Positions 44,003 through 52,621 of a stretch of DNA of 64,000 bases are shown in pieces; within the stretch, counting starts at the first letter, position 1, and the number at the start of each line of letters is the position of its first letter. The stretch is taken from the NCBI RefSeq assembly GCF_019799945.1, contig NZ_JABGCH010000025.1, positions 1-64,000 on the forward strand. The letters run 5' to 3'. This stretch comes from Modestobacter marinus. GTDB lineage: Bacteria; Actinomycetota; Actinomycetes; Mycobacteriales; Geodermatophilaceae. Below the pieces are notes generated by a model that was not told where the DNA came from, ran no database searches, and saw nothing but the letters and a program-made list of their open reading frames with translations. The translations under genes and the position numbers were made by a program.

Positions 44003-45217
44003 TCACGGCGCGCCGGGCAGCCGGGAACGCCCGGCGCCCAGCTCGGCGTCGTCCGCCGCGCGCCGTCCGGCCGCCCAGCCCGCCGGGTCCACCACGGGCC
44101 CGCTGCGCTGCCGCAACCGCGGGAACAGCTCGTCGACCACCCGGTCGACGGCGGCCGCGCGGTCGGCGAACAGCGGTACCAGTGCACTGCCGTACGCCGC
44201 CGTGGCCTCGGCGTGGGCCTGGTCGCGGGCGTCGGTCAGCCGCTCCTCGATGCGCTGGGCGAAGGAGTAGAAGAAGCCGCGCCGGTAGGCGGTGGACCGG
44301 GCGCGCGTGCCGCCGGCCCCGGCCTCCAGGCTGAGCGCCCGACCGGCCTGCACGAGCAGCGAGGTGACTAGCAGCTCCACGAGGTCCAGCTCGGCCGCGA
44401 TCCCCACCAGTGTGGCGATGCCGACCCCCGGCATGAGCACCACCCGCACGCCGTTCGCCCGGGCGACCGCCTGGACCACCGCCGCCTTGGCCTCCGCGTG
44501 GGGGTCGTCGAGGTGGAAGCGGCGCGCGCCGACGGTGGTGCTCCCGGCCGCCCCCTCACCGCGCCCGGCGACGACCGCAGTGTCGATCGCGTACCGGGCC
44601 ATGAGCTCCTGGGCCTTCACGGTCAGCGCCTCGGCCTCGGCGGCGAACTCGGTCGACTCCGCCTTGGCCAGCAGCCCGCGGATCCGGCTCAGCGCCCGCT
44701 CGTCCGGAACCGCGCCCGGGTCCGCGGGCGGCTGCGGTGCCGGCGAGCCCGACGCCGGCGGCGTCAGCTGCTCGATCGACGGCAGGCTCCGCAGCACGCC
44801 GACGACCCGCAGAACCTCCCGCCAGCCCACCGCGGGCGCGACCCCCTCGGCGCGCCACCAGTCGGTGACGGACCCGGCCGGCACCTCGAGCCGGTCCAGT
44901 TGCGCCCGCCAGGCGGGGGGCACGCCGGCGGACGCTCCGGCGATGACCGCGGCCACCAGCCGGCCGGCCCGCTGGGTGGCGCGCCGCCGCACGACGTGGA
45001 CGACGTCGGCGGGCTGCCACCCGTTCTGCCACAGCCGCTGCAGCAGGTCGGACACCACGCGCTGGGCCGAGCCGTCGCTGTCCACGCCGGGGTCGCGGCT
45101 GATCAGCCGGACGACGACGCGGTCCAGGTCGGCCGCCTGCACGCCCGGCTCCGCCGCGAGCCGCCCACCGGCCAGCACCAGCCGCAGCACGTCCTCGGGC
45201 GTCGTCGATCTCTGCAC
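44003..45217 (-). CDS. DUF2786-domain protein
   Basis: The 404-residue protein from GTG 45217 has a DUF2786 motif near residues 185-225 (RIRGLLAKAESTEFAAEAEA followed by LTVKAQELMARYAID). The pattern recurs in phage- and actinobacterial proteins of unknown function. The N-terminal ~170 residues are a separate helical domain (LTPPASG linker); the C-terminal ~150 are helical with conserved Arg/Ser (AYRRGFFYSFAQRIEERL). Intact. It is a frequent mid-size actinobacterial protein; role unknown. Confidence 0.8.
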   Translation of the reverse strand: MQRSTTPEDVLRLVLAGGRLAAEPGVQAADLDRVVVRLISRDPGVDSDGSAQRVVSDLLQRLWQNGWQPADVVHVVRRRATQRAGRLVAAVIAGASAGVPPAWRAQLDRLEVPAGSVTDWWRAEGVAPAVGWREVLRVVGVLRSLPSIEQLTPPASGSPAPQPPADPGAVPDERALSRIRGLLAKAESTEFAAEAEALTVKAQELMARYAIDTAVVAGRGEGAAGSTTVGARRFHLDDPHAEAKAAVVQAVARANGVRVVLMPGVGIATLVGIAAELDLVELLVTSLLVQAGRALSLEAGAGGTRARSTAYRRGFFYSFAQRIEERLTDARDQAHAEATAAYGSALVPLFADRAAAVDRVVDELFPRLRQRSGPVVDPAGWAAGRRAADDAELGAGRSRLPGAP

Positions 45218-45427
45218 GGGGTGGTCCCTCCGTCTCGTGGCCGGGCGCCGCGACGGGCCCGCTCCGGCTCAGCGTCGCCCACCCGGGCGACGCGGTCGCG
45301 CAGCCGGGGGAGATCGTGGAACGGCGCCCAGCCTGGGGACGGGGAGCAGCACCCCGACCTCGGGACAGGCTAGGGAGCGGCCGTTCCGGCGCGGGAAACG
45401 GGTTGACCCCGCGGGGACGCTGGGCGT

Positions 45428-45922
45428 GTGCCCGCCCGCGTCCGGCCGCTCACCGCCGAGGACCTCCCCGAGGTCGTCGCCCTCGCGCTCCGTGCCTGGG
45501 CGCCGGTGTTCGCCTCGATGGCGGACGTGCTCGGACCAGCGGTGTACGACCACCTCTACCCGGACTGGGCGGCTGCCCAGGCGCGGTCGGTGGCGGCGGG
45601 CTGCACCCGCGAGGGGACACGTGTGTGGGTCGCGGAGGACGAGTCCGGCCTGGCGGGGTTCGTGACCGTCGTCGTCCACGACGAGACGTACGACGAGCCG
45701 GACAGCGGGGAGATCGAGATGCTCGCGGTCGACCCGGCCCGGCAGGGCCGCGGCGTCGGCGGGCTGCTGACCGCCCACGCCCTCGACGCGATCCGGCAGG
45801 CGGGGTGCCGGATCGCGGTCGTCGCCACCGGCGGCGATCCCGGGCACGCGCCTGCCCGCCACGTGTACGAGCGGGCCGGCTTCCGGGCCATGCCGCTGGT
45901 CCGGTACTACCAGGCCCTCTGA
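45428..45922 (+). CDS. GNAT-family N-acetyltransferase
   Basis: The 164-residue protein shows strand-loop-helix GNAT elements: RVWVAEDESGLAGFVTVVVH, then EIEMLAVDPARQGRGVGGLL (acetyl-CoA loop) and ARHVYERAGFRAMPLVRYYQ. Substrate unknown. GTG 45428 is the likely start. It lies 55 bp before the PEP-mutase-family gene on the same strand. Confidence 0.85.
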   Translation: MPARVRPLTAEDLPEVVALALRAWAPVFASMADVLGPAVYDHLYPDWAAAQARSVAAGCTREGTRVWVAEDESGLAGFVTVVVHDETYDEPDSGEIEMLAVDPARQGRGVGGLLTAHALDAIRQAGCRIAVVATGGDPGHAPARHVYERAGFRAMPLVRYYQAL

Positions 45923-45977
45923 GGCGGGAGGTGAGCAGCCACCCCTGGTGTGCGCCGGCGTCGCTAGGTTGGCAGCC

Positions 45978-46760
45978 ATGCCGGATCTCGCCACGCGCGC
46001 CCGCACCCTGATGGAGCTGCACACCGCGCCGGAGATCCTGGTGCTCACCAACGTGTGGGACGTGGTCTCGGCGCAGGTGGTCGCCGCCACCGCCGGCGTC
46101 CGGGCGCTGGCCACCGCCAGCCACGGGATCGCGGCCACGTTCGGCTACGAGGACGGCGAGAACATCCCGCTGGACCTGCACCTGGACATGGTCGCCCGGA
46201 TCGCCGCCGCGGTGGACCTGCCGGTGTCGATGGACATGGAGGCCGGCTACGGCGACCCGGGGGAGACCACCCGTCGGGCGATCGCCGCGGGCGTCGTCGG
46301 GGGCAACCTCGAGGACCAGATGAGGCCGCTGGACGACGCGGTGGCCGCCGTCGAGGCGGTGCTGCGCGCCGGCCGGGACGCCGGCATCGACTTCGTGCTC
46401 AACGCGCGCACGGACGCGTTCGTCCGCACCGGTCCCGACGCCGACCGGTCGGTCGTGCTCGCCGAGGCGGTGCGCCGGTGCCGGGCCTACCTCGAGGCCG
46501 GCGCTCCCGTGGTCTTCGTGCCCCGGGTGGTCGACCGGGAGGAGATCGCGGCCCTGGTCGACGGAGTGGGCCCCGGGCGGCTCTCGCTGATCAGCGTGCC
46601 CGGGCGGTCGCTGCCGGCGCGGGAGCTGCAGGACCTCGGCGTCGCCCGGGTGTCCACCGGCCCGTTCACCCAGCGGGTGGCGCTCACCGCCCTGCAGGAC
46701 GCCGTCGTCGACATGGTGGCCGGGGGCACGTTGCCGGCCGGCACGCGCGAGCTCAACTGA
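45978..46760 (+). CDS. isocitrate lyase/PEP mutase family protein
   Basis: The 260-residue TIM-barrel enzyme has LVLTNVWDVVSAQVVAATAG, then the metal-loop strand PVSMDMEAGYGDPGETTRRA, GGNLEDQM and VLNARTDAFVRTG. The usual active-site loop KKCGH of isocitrate lyases is absent, so it is one of the small PEP-mutase/methylisocitrate-lyase-like enzymes (oxaloacetate decarboxylase or 2,3-dimethylmalate lyase type). Its reaction cannot be fixed from sequence. Intact. Confidence 0.85.
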   Translation: MPDLATRARTLMELHTAPEILVLTNVWDVVSAQVVAATAGVRALATASHGIAATFGYEDGENIPLDLHLDMVARIAAAVDLPVSMDMEAGYGDPGETTRRAIAAGVVGGNLEDQMRPLDDAVAAVEAVLRAGRDAGIDFVLNARTDAFVRTGPDADRSVVLAEAVRRCRAYLEAGAPVVFVPRVVDREEIAALVDGVGPGRLSLISVPGRSLPARELQDLGVARVSTGPFTQRVALTALQDAVVDMVAGGTLPAGTRELN

Positions 46761-46763
46761 CCT

Positions 46764-46782
46764 GCGCCCGGTGGCCGGGCGC
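46764..46782 (+). terminator. short stem-loop after PEP-mutase gene
   Basis: GCGCCCGG-TGG-CCGGGCGC forms an eight-bp stem four bases after the TGA. No U-tract, which is common in GC-rich actinobacteria. Confidence 0.45.
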
Positions 46783-46839
46783 GGGGGCCGGACGCAGCAT
46801 CGGGGGCACGTCGCCGACGAGACGGATGGCCCCGCCGCC

Positions 46840-47102
46840 ATGACCGTGCGGATCTCCCAGCTGCAGGAGCGGGACGAGCTGCGCGACGACCAGGCGGCGC
46901 TGGCCTGAGCTACGTCACCGGGCGGGCCCGGGAGACCGTCGCCATGGCGCGCGAGGTCTTCGGCGGGACCGGGATCGTCCTGGGCCACGACGTCATCCGG
47001 TTCTTCACGGATGCGGAGGCGCTGTACTCCTACGAGGCGACCCGGGAGATGAACACCCTGATCGTCGGGCGGGCGATCACCGGCATCAGCGCCTTCCACT
47101 AG
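46840..47102 (+). pseudogene. acyl-CoA dehydrogenase C-terminal fragment
   Basis: Starts [17 protein letters not shown] and then hits TGA; after a frameshift it reads [20 protein letters not shown], then [20 protein letters not shown] and [19 protein letters not shown], ending in TAG. This is the end of glutaryl-CoA-dehydrogenase-like enzymes (the FGGTGI and [17 protein letters not shown] regions). The N-terminal four-fifths are missing. It overlaps the end of arr tail-to-tail by 4 bp. Confidence 0.7.
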
Positions 47103-47560
47103 TCCTCGATGACGTCCAGCCCCTGCTCCCGCAGCTGTGCCAGGTGGTCCAGCATCTCCTTCAGGACCTGCGGGTCATGGCCCTCCCAGCCGTCCACCTC
47201 GCCGACGACGCGCAGCGGATGGCGGGTGCGGTAGGACCGCGTCGGGTTGCCGGGGAACCTCTTGTCGGTCACGTTCGGGTCGTCCTCGAAAGGGCCCAGG
47301 GGCTCGACGGCGTAGATGTGTCCCCGCTCCTCGATGCCGGCCAGCGCGGTCGCCAGCTCCGCTCCCCAGGCGGCCGTGTCCATGAGCGCGGTGAAGTAGA
47401 TGTGGTTGGACACCCGGCCCTCCTGGAAGTTGGAGCCGTAGCCGGGGACCAGCTCATCGCCGGCCTGGAGCGCGGACTTCGTCCCGTGGAAGAAGGGCCC
47501 TTCGACGTGCGCGCAGTGGTCGTAGGTCACGGGGACGCGGGTGCTGCCGTTCTCGCCCAT
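47099..47560 (-). CDS. arr: NAD+--rifampin ADP-ribosyltransferase
   Basis: The 153-residue protein matches Arr enzymes throughout: [79 protein letters not shown] and [18 protein letters not shown]. Arr transfers ADP-ribose from NAD+ to a hydroxyl of rifampin and inactivates it. An AGGAGAGG site precedes ATG 47560. A chromosomal arr is widespread in actinobacteria. No mobile-element signature is seen around it apart from the broken dehydrogenase on one side. Confidence 0.9.
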   Translation of the reverse strand: MGENGSTRVPVTYDHCAHVEGPFFHGTKSALQAGDELVPGYGSNFQEGRVSNHIYFTALMDTAAWGAELATALAGIEERGHIYAVEPLGPFEDDPNVTDKRFPGNPTRSYRTRHPLRVVGEVDGWEGHDPQVLKEMLDHLAQLREQGLDVIED

Positions 47561-47620
47561 CGCCGTCCTCTCCTGGCGGGCCGTCGTGCCGGTAGGGGGA
47601 GGGGCCCAGCCGCCCCCATG

Positions 47621-47665
47621 ACGTACGACGGCCCCCGGTGCGGTGCACCGGGGGCCGTCCTACGT
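47621..47665. terminator. long stem-loop between envelope operon and arr
   Basis: Two 21-base arms, 47621-47641 and 47645-47665, are complementary with a single mismatch around a GGT loop. It lies just after the end of the three-gene minus-strand operon and upstream of arr, so it should stop read-through into arr. Confidence 0.7.
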
Positions 47666-47679
47666 ACGTGCGGCGGGGG

Positions 47680-48345
47680 TCAGGAGGAAGCGTGCCCCTG
47701 CACGGTCTGCTTGGAGTCCTGGGCCTGGCCCTGGACGTCCTGGGCAGCCGACTGGCCCTCGGCCTTGACCGTCTGCACGCCTTCCTGAGCGGTCTCCTTG
47801 ACCGACTGGACGGCGTCCTGGGCGGCCGGCTTCAGGTTGTCGCCGATCTCCTGGGCCACGTTCTTCGCCTGGTCGACCAGCGGCTGGGAGTGCTCCCGGA
47901 CCGCCGACTCGGCCTGCGAGGCGAGCTGCTTCTCCTTCTCGCTGGTGGGCAGGAGGGAGGAGACCAGCCAGCCGACGCCGAAGGCGATCACGCCCGCGGC
48001 GAGGGGGTTGCCCTGCGCCTGGCGCTGGATGGTCTGCGGGGCCGACTGCACGGCGTCCATGGCGGTGCTGGCGGCGTTCGAGACGTTCTCCGAGGCCGTC
48101 GATGCCGCCCCCTGGACGTTGCCGGCGACGTTGGAGGCCGTGCCGCTGGCGTGCTGGCCCGTCTGGTGGGCCGCGCCGAAGACGCGGTCCTTGAGCCCGC
48201 TCACCGTGCTCTTGGCCCGGCCGACGCGGCGGTCCACGACCCGGGTGGGGTTGACCTTCTCGTTCAGGGCGTCGACGTCGTAGCTGAGGTTGCTACGGGT
48301 CTCCTCGATCTGGCGCCGGATCACTTCCGGGTCGCTGCTGGTCAT
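47680..48345 (-). CDS. DUF3618-family protein
   Basis: The 221-residue protein starts SSDPEVIRRQIEETRSNLSY, the DUF3618 motif. A single membrane segment GVIAFGVGWLVSSLLP lies near residue 120, surrounded by Ala/Gln/Ser-rich helices with many short repeats (ASENVSNAASTAMDA; KPAAQDAVQSVKETAQ). It looks like a membrane-tethered coiled-coil protein. Third gene of the envelope operon, 17 bp after the upstream gene. Role unknown; such proteins occur with holin-like partners in actinobacteria. Confidence 0.75.
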   Translation of the reverse strand: MTSSDPEVIRRQIEETRSNLSYDVDALNEKVNPTRVVDRRVGRAKSTVSGLKDRVFGAAHQTGQHASGTASNVAGNVQGAASTASENVSNAASTAMDAVQSAPQTIQRQAQGNPLAAGVIAFGVGWLVSSLLPTSEKEKQLASQAESAVREHSQPLVDQAKNVAQEIGDNLKPAAQDAVQSVKETAQEGVQTVKAEGQSAAQDVQGQAQDSKQTVQGHASS

Positions 48346-48362
48346 GTCTGTCTCCTGTCCGG

Positions 48363-48965
48363 TCAGTTGGGCTTGAGGGCGCCGGGCACCTGCTGGAGGG
48401 TCTCCACGGTGCGCTCGGGCTTGGGGTTGACCTGCTTGAGGCCGGAGAAGTCGATCTGCTTCAGCTGCTTGCGGCCCATGGAGTAGAGGACCGCGGCGAT
48501 GATCAGCCAGAGCACGGCCACGATGAGCGCCGACCAGCTGTGGCCGACCAGGTGCGACAGCGCCCACCAAAGCGCGATGGAGAGGAACAGCACGCCGATG
48601 TGGCCGGCGTAGCCGGCGCCACCGAGCATCCCGGCGCCCTTGCCCGCCTTGGCGCCCTGCGCCTTGACCTCGTCGGTCGCCTTGTTCGCCTCGGCCCGCA
48701 GCTCCGCCTTGGCCAGCTCGAGCTCCTGGCGCATCAGCGTCGACATGTCCCGGGTGACCTCGCCGATCAGGTTGCCGACCGACACACCCTCGACGTCCGG
48801 GTGTCCTTCGTCGGTCATCGGCTGAGCGTCCCCGAGGTGCTGGGTGGTGTTCTGCGTCTGGCCGTACTCCTCGGCGGTGGCCGGCGGTGCGTAGCCCGTC
48901 GAGCCGGTCTGCGTGTAGCCCGTGCCCGGCTGGCCGTAGGGCTGGCCGCCAGTAGGGGAGCTCAC
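48363..48965 (-). CDS. phage-holin-like membrane protein (Phage_holin_3_6 type)
   Basis: The 200-residue protein has a disordered Gln/Gly/Thr-rich N-terminus, an amphipathic helix DMSTLMRQELELAKAELRAE (typical of this actinobacterial family), then two membrane helices (GHIGVLFLSIALWWALSHLV; WSALIVAVLWLIIAAVLYSM). Its GTG start overlaps the upstream stop (GTGA). In non-phage contexts the family is associated with envelope stress. Middle gene of the operon. Confidence 0.75.
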   Translation of the reverse strand: MSSPTGGQPYGQPGTGYTQTGSTGYAPPATAEEYGQTQNTTQHLGDAQPMTDEGHPDVEGVSVGNLIGEVTRDMSTLMRQELELAKAELRAEANKATDEVKAQGAKAGKGAGMLGGAGYAGHIGVLFLSIALWWALSHLVGHSWSALIVAVLWLIIAAVLYSMGRKQLKQIDFSGLKQVNPKPERTVETLQQVPGALKPN

Positions 48966-49795
48966 AGCCGCTCCTCCCCGGAGGTCCGCGCCGGGTCGTC
49001 CCAGCCGGACGCGGTGGTCCCCGAGGTGCCCTCCGACGGAACCGTGCCGTACGGCGGCGGCGGAACGGCACCGGTGGTCCCGGTGGTCGAGTACCCGGGC
49101 GTGGTGCCGGTGGTCTCGTACGCCGGCGTGGTGTAGCCGGTGGCCGGGGTGTCGGCGACGTAGTTCGTGCCGGTGGTGTAGCTGCCCTCGGCGTAGACCG
49201 GGCCGGGAGCGTCGTACGCCCGCTGCGGGGTGTACCCGGTGGTCGAGGAGCTGTCCTCCTTGTGCGCGGCCACCACACCGGTGGTCAGCCGACCGGCGAC
49301 GACACCGGCGACGGCCGCGCCGAGCAGGAACACGCCCGGCTTGCGGCGGGCGAAGGCGCGCACCTCGTTGACCAGGTCACCGGGCTCGCGGGCCTGGATC
49401 CAGCCGGCGAGCTCCTCGACCTTGTCCCCGGCCTGGCGGACCAGGTCGGCGGCGGGACCGGACGGCGTCTGGCCGCCGCCCTCGACCATGGTGCGCAGCT
49501 GCTGGGCGATGTCGGACAGGCCCTGGCCGGCCTTCTGCTGGCCGGTGCGTGCCTGGGACTGGAGCTGCTGGCGGCCCTGCGCCACCAGGTCCTGCGCCTG
49601 GCGCTTGGTCTCCTGGGTGACCTGCTTGGCCTGGTCAGCAGCGGTCGAGGCGACCTGGCTGCCGGCCTGCGCGGCGGTCTGGCCCACGTTGCGGGCCTCG
49701 TCCTTGGCGACGTCCGTGGTTGACGGGGTACCCGTCACGCCGGTGGCGCCACTGGCCGGCGGCGGCTGCGTCGGGGTGCCGATGGAGTGGGTCAT
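48962..49795 (-). CDS. helical envelope protein with membrane segment and Tyr/Gly/Thr-rich tail
   Basis: The 277-residue protein from ATG 49795 (AGGAGGAA site) begins with Gln/Ala-rich helices of LEA/apolipoprotein-like composition (QVASTAADQAKQVTQETKRQ). It has one membrane helix (GVFLLGAAVAGVVAGRLTTG, ~residues 170-190) and ends in a Tyr/Thr/Gly/Pro-rich tail (GYTTPAYETTGTTPGYST). First gene of the operon. It resembles YtxH-like and PspA-type stress proteins in composition only. Confidence 0.65.
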   Translation of the reverse strand: MTHSIGTPTQPPPASGATGVTGTPSTTDVAKDEARNVGQTAAQAGSQVASTAADQAKQVTQETKRQAQDLVAQGRQQLQSQARTGQQKAGQGLSDIAQQLRTMVEGGGQTPSGPAADLVRQAGDKVEELAGWIQAREPGDLVNEVRAFARRKPGVFLLGAAVAGVVAGRLTTGVVAAHKEDSSSTTGYTPQRAYDAPGPVYAEGSYTTGTNYVADTPATGYTTPAYETTGTTPGYSTTGTTGAVPPPPYGTVPSEGTSGTTASGWDDPARTSGEERL

Positions 49796-50107
49796 CGTTC
49801 CTCCTGTCGTGCGTCGGGTCCGTGACTGTGGTGCTGATGTCCGGTGTGGGCGTCCGTGCCCGGTGGCGACCCCGCCCGCACGAGGGACACCGCCATCGCC
49901 GGCCGGGTGGCCGGGTGGTGGTGCGGGTCGCGGGACGGCGTGTGGGCACCGGGAGGTGCCCAGGTCGGTGTCGCTCGGCTGGGTCCCACCTGGCCTCGGT
50001 GGGACGCCGTCCGTCGGAGCACCTGGTACCCGCAGCGATCTACGCCGTAAACAGGAAGATCGACGTTGCGATCGAGCACACAGGCGGGACCCGTACCCTG
50101 CCCCAGG

Positions 50108-50126
50108 CAAGGCAAGGCTTTCCTTC
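50108..50126 (+). promoter_or_regulatory. predicted IdeR/DmdR iron box
   Basis: The sequence CAAGGCAAGGCTTTCCTTC matches the actinobacterial iron box TWAGGTWAGSCTWACCTWA at 15 of 19 positions and is nearly palindromic. It lies 20 bp before the start of the siderophore-interacting protein gene, where the iron-bound repressor would block transcription. The surrounding 49796-50145 gap holds no gene. Confidence 0.6.
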
Positions 50127-50145
50127 ATCGTCTGAGGAGTGGTGG

Positions 50146-51003
50146 ATGAGCGGTCCGGCGCGCGGGCAGAAGCGGCCGCGGGTCGCGCGGGTCGGCGAGG
50201 TGGTGCGCACCTCGCGGGTGACCCCGCACATGATCCGGGTGGTCCTCGGCGGCGAGGGGCTGGCCGGCTTCCCGGCCGGCGAGTTCACCGACCACTACGT
50301 GAAGCTGCTGTTCCCTCCGCCGGGCGCCCCCTACGGCGCCCCGTTCGACGTCGAGCAGGTGCGCGCCGAGCTCCCCGCCGAGCTGTGGCCGGTCACCCGC
50401 ACCTACACCGTGCGGTACTGGGACGCGGGGGCCGGCGAGCTGACGATCGACTTCGTCCACCACGGCGACGAGGGGCTGGCCGGGCCGTGGGCCGCCGCAG
50501 CCGCCCCCGGCGACCGCATCCAGTTCCTCGGTCCGGGCGGCGCCTACGCCCCGCACCCGGACGCCGACTGGCACCTGCTGGCCGGGGACGAGAGCGCGCT
50601 CCCGGCGATCGCCGCCTCGCTGGACCGGCTCCCGGACGGTGCCCGCGCCATGGTGTTCCTGGAGGTCGAGGGGCCGGCGGAGGAGCAGGCCGACCTGGTC
50701 GTGGACGCCCCGGCCGAGCTGGTGTGGCTGCACCGGGGGGACCGCGCACCGGGGGTCGCGCTGGTCGACGCCGTCCGGGCCTGCCCGCTGCCGGAGGGCA
50801 CCGGGCACGTCTTCGTCCACGGGGAGGCCGGCCTGGTCCGCGAGCTCCGCCGTCACCTGCGGGCCGAGCGGGGGCTCGCGCCGGAGTTCACCTCGATCTC
50901 CGGCTACTGGCGACACGGTGACACCGAGGACCGCTGGCAGGCCGGGAAGCGGGACTGGAACGCGCAGATCGAGGCGGAGGAGCGGGCGCTCGCCGCCGGC
51001 TGA
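50146..51003 (+). CDS. siderophore-interacting (ferric reductase-like) protein
   Basis: The 285-residue protein has the SIP/ViuB layout: RVGEVVRTSRVTPHMIRVVL, the FAD-binding RTYTVRYWDAGAGELTIDFV, WHLLAGDESALPAIAASLDR, and the C-terminal NADPH-like EFTSISGYWRHGDTEDRW. It reduces ferric siderophores in the cytoplasm to release iron. An iron box precedes it, which supports iron-repressed expression together with the substrate-binding lipoprotein at 54.3 kb. Confidence 0.9.
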   Translation: MSGPARGQKRPRVARVGEVVRTSRVTPHMIRVVLGGEGLAGFPAGEFTDHYVKLLFPPPGAPYGAPFDVEQVRAELPAELWPVTRTYTVRYWDAGAGELTIDFVHHGDEGLAGPWAAAAAPGDRIQFLGPGGAYAPHPDADWHLLAGDESALPAIAASLDRLPDGARAMVFLEVEGPAEEQADLVVDAPAELVWLHRGDRAPGVALVDAVRACPLPEGTGHVFVHGEAGLVRELRRHLRAERGLAPEFTSISGYWRHGDTEDRWQAGKRDWNAQIEAEERALAAG

Positions 51004-51024
51004 CCCCGGGCCCGGTCGCCGGGG

Positions 51025-51948
51025 TCAGCCGAGGTCGTCGGTGCTGAACGTGTCGCACACCGCCGGGTCGCCGGACTCGTAGCCGGTGGTGAACCACAGC
51101 CGGCGCTGCTCGGAGGAGCCGTGGGTGAAGGCGTCCTGGTCGATCGTCCCGCCGCCCAGGTTCTGCTGGATGAAGTCGTCGCCGATCCGCCCGGCCGTGT
51201 CCAGGGCCCGGTCGACGTCGTCCTGCGTGATCTCGGCGATCAGGGGCGCGCCGGAGTCGTCGGGCACGGTGGTCGCGTGGTTCGCCCAGGCCCCCGCGTA
51301 GCAGTCGGCCTGCAGCTCCAGCCGCACGGTGCCGCTGGCCGGGCCGGTCTCGCCCGGCGTCACCTGCGCGTTCGTGCCGAGCAGGTTCTGCACGTGGTGC
51401 CCGTACTCGTGGGCGAGCACGTAGGCGTTGGCGAACAGCCCGCCCTCGGCGCCGAACTGCGTCCGCAGGTCGTCGAAGAACGTCAGGTCGATGTAGACCA
51501 GCCGGTCGGCCGGGCAGTAGAAGGGGCCCGACCCGCTGGTCGCACCGCCGCAGCCGGTCTGCACCTGGCCGGAGAAGAACACGGTGTCGGCGGGCTGGTA
51601 GTCGGGCAGCGACCGGGTCCAGAAGTCCTGGATGGACTCGATGTCGGCCACGACCGCGCACTCCACGGACTCGTTCGCGTCCTCGCTGCTCCGGCAGGAC
51701 TGCTCCAGCGCGGCGTTGTCGGCGGTCTGCCCGCTGCCGAGCCCACCGAGGACGCCCGCGAGGTCGGCCGTCCCCCCGCCGCCGCCACCGCCGAGCACCT
51801 GCACGAGGACGACGACGATCAGGCCCACCAGCCCGAGCCCACCGCCGCCGACCGCCAGCCCGCGCCCGCCGCCACCGATGCGCCCACCGCCGCCGCGGCG
51901 GTCCTGGACGCCGGAGGTGTCGAGGCTCCCGCCTTCCCGGTACCTCAT
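51025..51948 (-). CDS. neutral zinc metallopeptidase (YpfJ-like)
   Basis: The 307-residue protein has a Gly-rich cytoplasmic start, one membrane anchor (GLVGLIVVVLVQVLGGGG, ~39-57), then a metallopeptidase domain with LAHEYGHHVQNLLG (HEXXH) and the downstream Glu region RLELQADCYAGAWANH. The pattern matches the neutral zinc metallopeptidase family (PF04228). A membrane-anchored, extracytoplasmic protease is expected. Convergent with the siderophore gene, 21 bp apart. Confidence 0.88.
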   Translation of the reverse strand: MRYREGGSLDTSGVQDRRGGGGRIGGGGRGLAVGGGGLGLVGLIVVVLVQVLGGGGGGGTADLAGVLGGLGSGQTADNAALEQSCRSSEDANESVECAVVADIESIQDFWTRSLPDYQPADTVFFSGQVQTGCGGATSGSGPFYCPADRLVYIDLTFFDDLRTQFGAEGGLFANAYVLAHEYGHHVQNLLGTNAQVTPGETGPASGTVRLELQADCYAGAWANHATTVPDDSGAPLIAEITQDDVDRALDTAGRIGDDFIQQNLGGGTIDQDAFTHGSSEQRRLWFTTGYESGDPAVCDTFSTDDLG

Positions 51949-52161
51949 CGGCAGGCCTCCTCGTGGGGTCCGGTCGGGCGCAGGACGGGTGACCCCGGCC
52001 CCTCCGCTCCCGGCGGGACGCTCCCGCCGCCGCGGTGACACTCTGCCGCCGCCGTCCACCGGGCGCATCCGGACCCGGGCCCCGGCAGGTCGACGACGGC
52101 TGCTGGGTCGCCGGCGCCGGCGCCGGCCGCGCGGTCCGCGGCGCCGTCCTAGGGTCGGGTC

Positions 52162-52608
52162 ATGCCCTTGGAAGGTGAGTACGTCCCGAGTCCGGAGAAG
52201 TGGGTGCGGGAGCAGGTGGAGGTGTACGAGCGCACCGGCGGCCGCGAGGCCAACACGCTGCCCGGGCGCACCGAGCCGGTGGTCGTCTACACCACCCGCG
52301 GTGCGCGCAGCGGGAAGATCCGCAAGTTCCCGCTGATGCGGGTCGAGCACGACGGGGTCTACGGCATGGTCGCCTCCGACGGCGGTGCCCCCAAGCACCC
52401 GACCTGGTACCACAACCTCAAGGCGCACCCGGACGAGGTGACCGTGCAGGACGGCGAGCGGGTGATGGACGGCGTCGCGCGGGAGCTGCACGGCGAGGAG
52501 CGGGCGCAGTGGTGGGAGCGCGCGGTCGCCGCCTATCCCGACTACGCGGACTACCAGGAGCGCACCGACCGGGAGATCCCGGTGTTCGTCGTCGAGCCGA
52601 AGGGCTGA
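52162..52608 (+). CDS. Ddn-like deazaflavin (F420)-dependent nitroreductase-family protein
   Basis: The 148-residue split-barrel protein has the DDN pattern: VVYTTRGARSGKIRKFPLMR, YGMVASDGGAPKHPTWYHNL and KAHPDEVTVQDGER. In actinobacteria these use F420H2 to reduce quinones, nitro compounds or others; Ddn of mycobacteria activates nitroimidazoles. Substrate unknown here. Intact. Confidence 0.88.
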   Translation: MPLEGEYVPSPEKWVREQVEVYERTGGREANTLPGRTEPVVVYTTRGARSGKIRKFPLMRVEHDGVYGMVASDGGAPKHPTWYHNLKAHPDEVTVQDGERVMDGVARELHGEERAQWWERAVAAYPDYADYQERTDREIPVFVVEPKG

Positions 52609-52621
52609 GGAGCCGGCGGTC

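Noticed and set aside
48363-48965. Prophage lysis cassette from the holin-like protein.
   Set aside because: Neighbours are host-type envelope proteins; no endolysin, terminase or structural genes are present.
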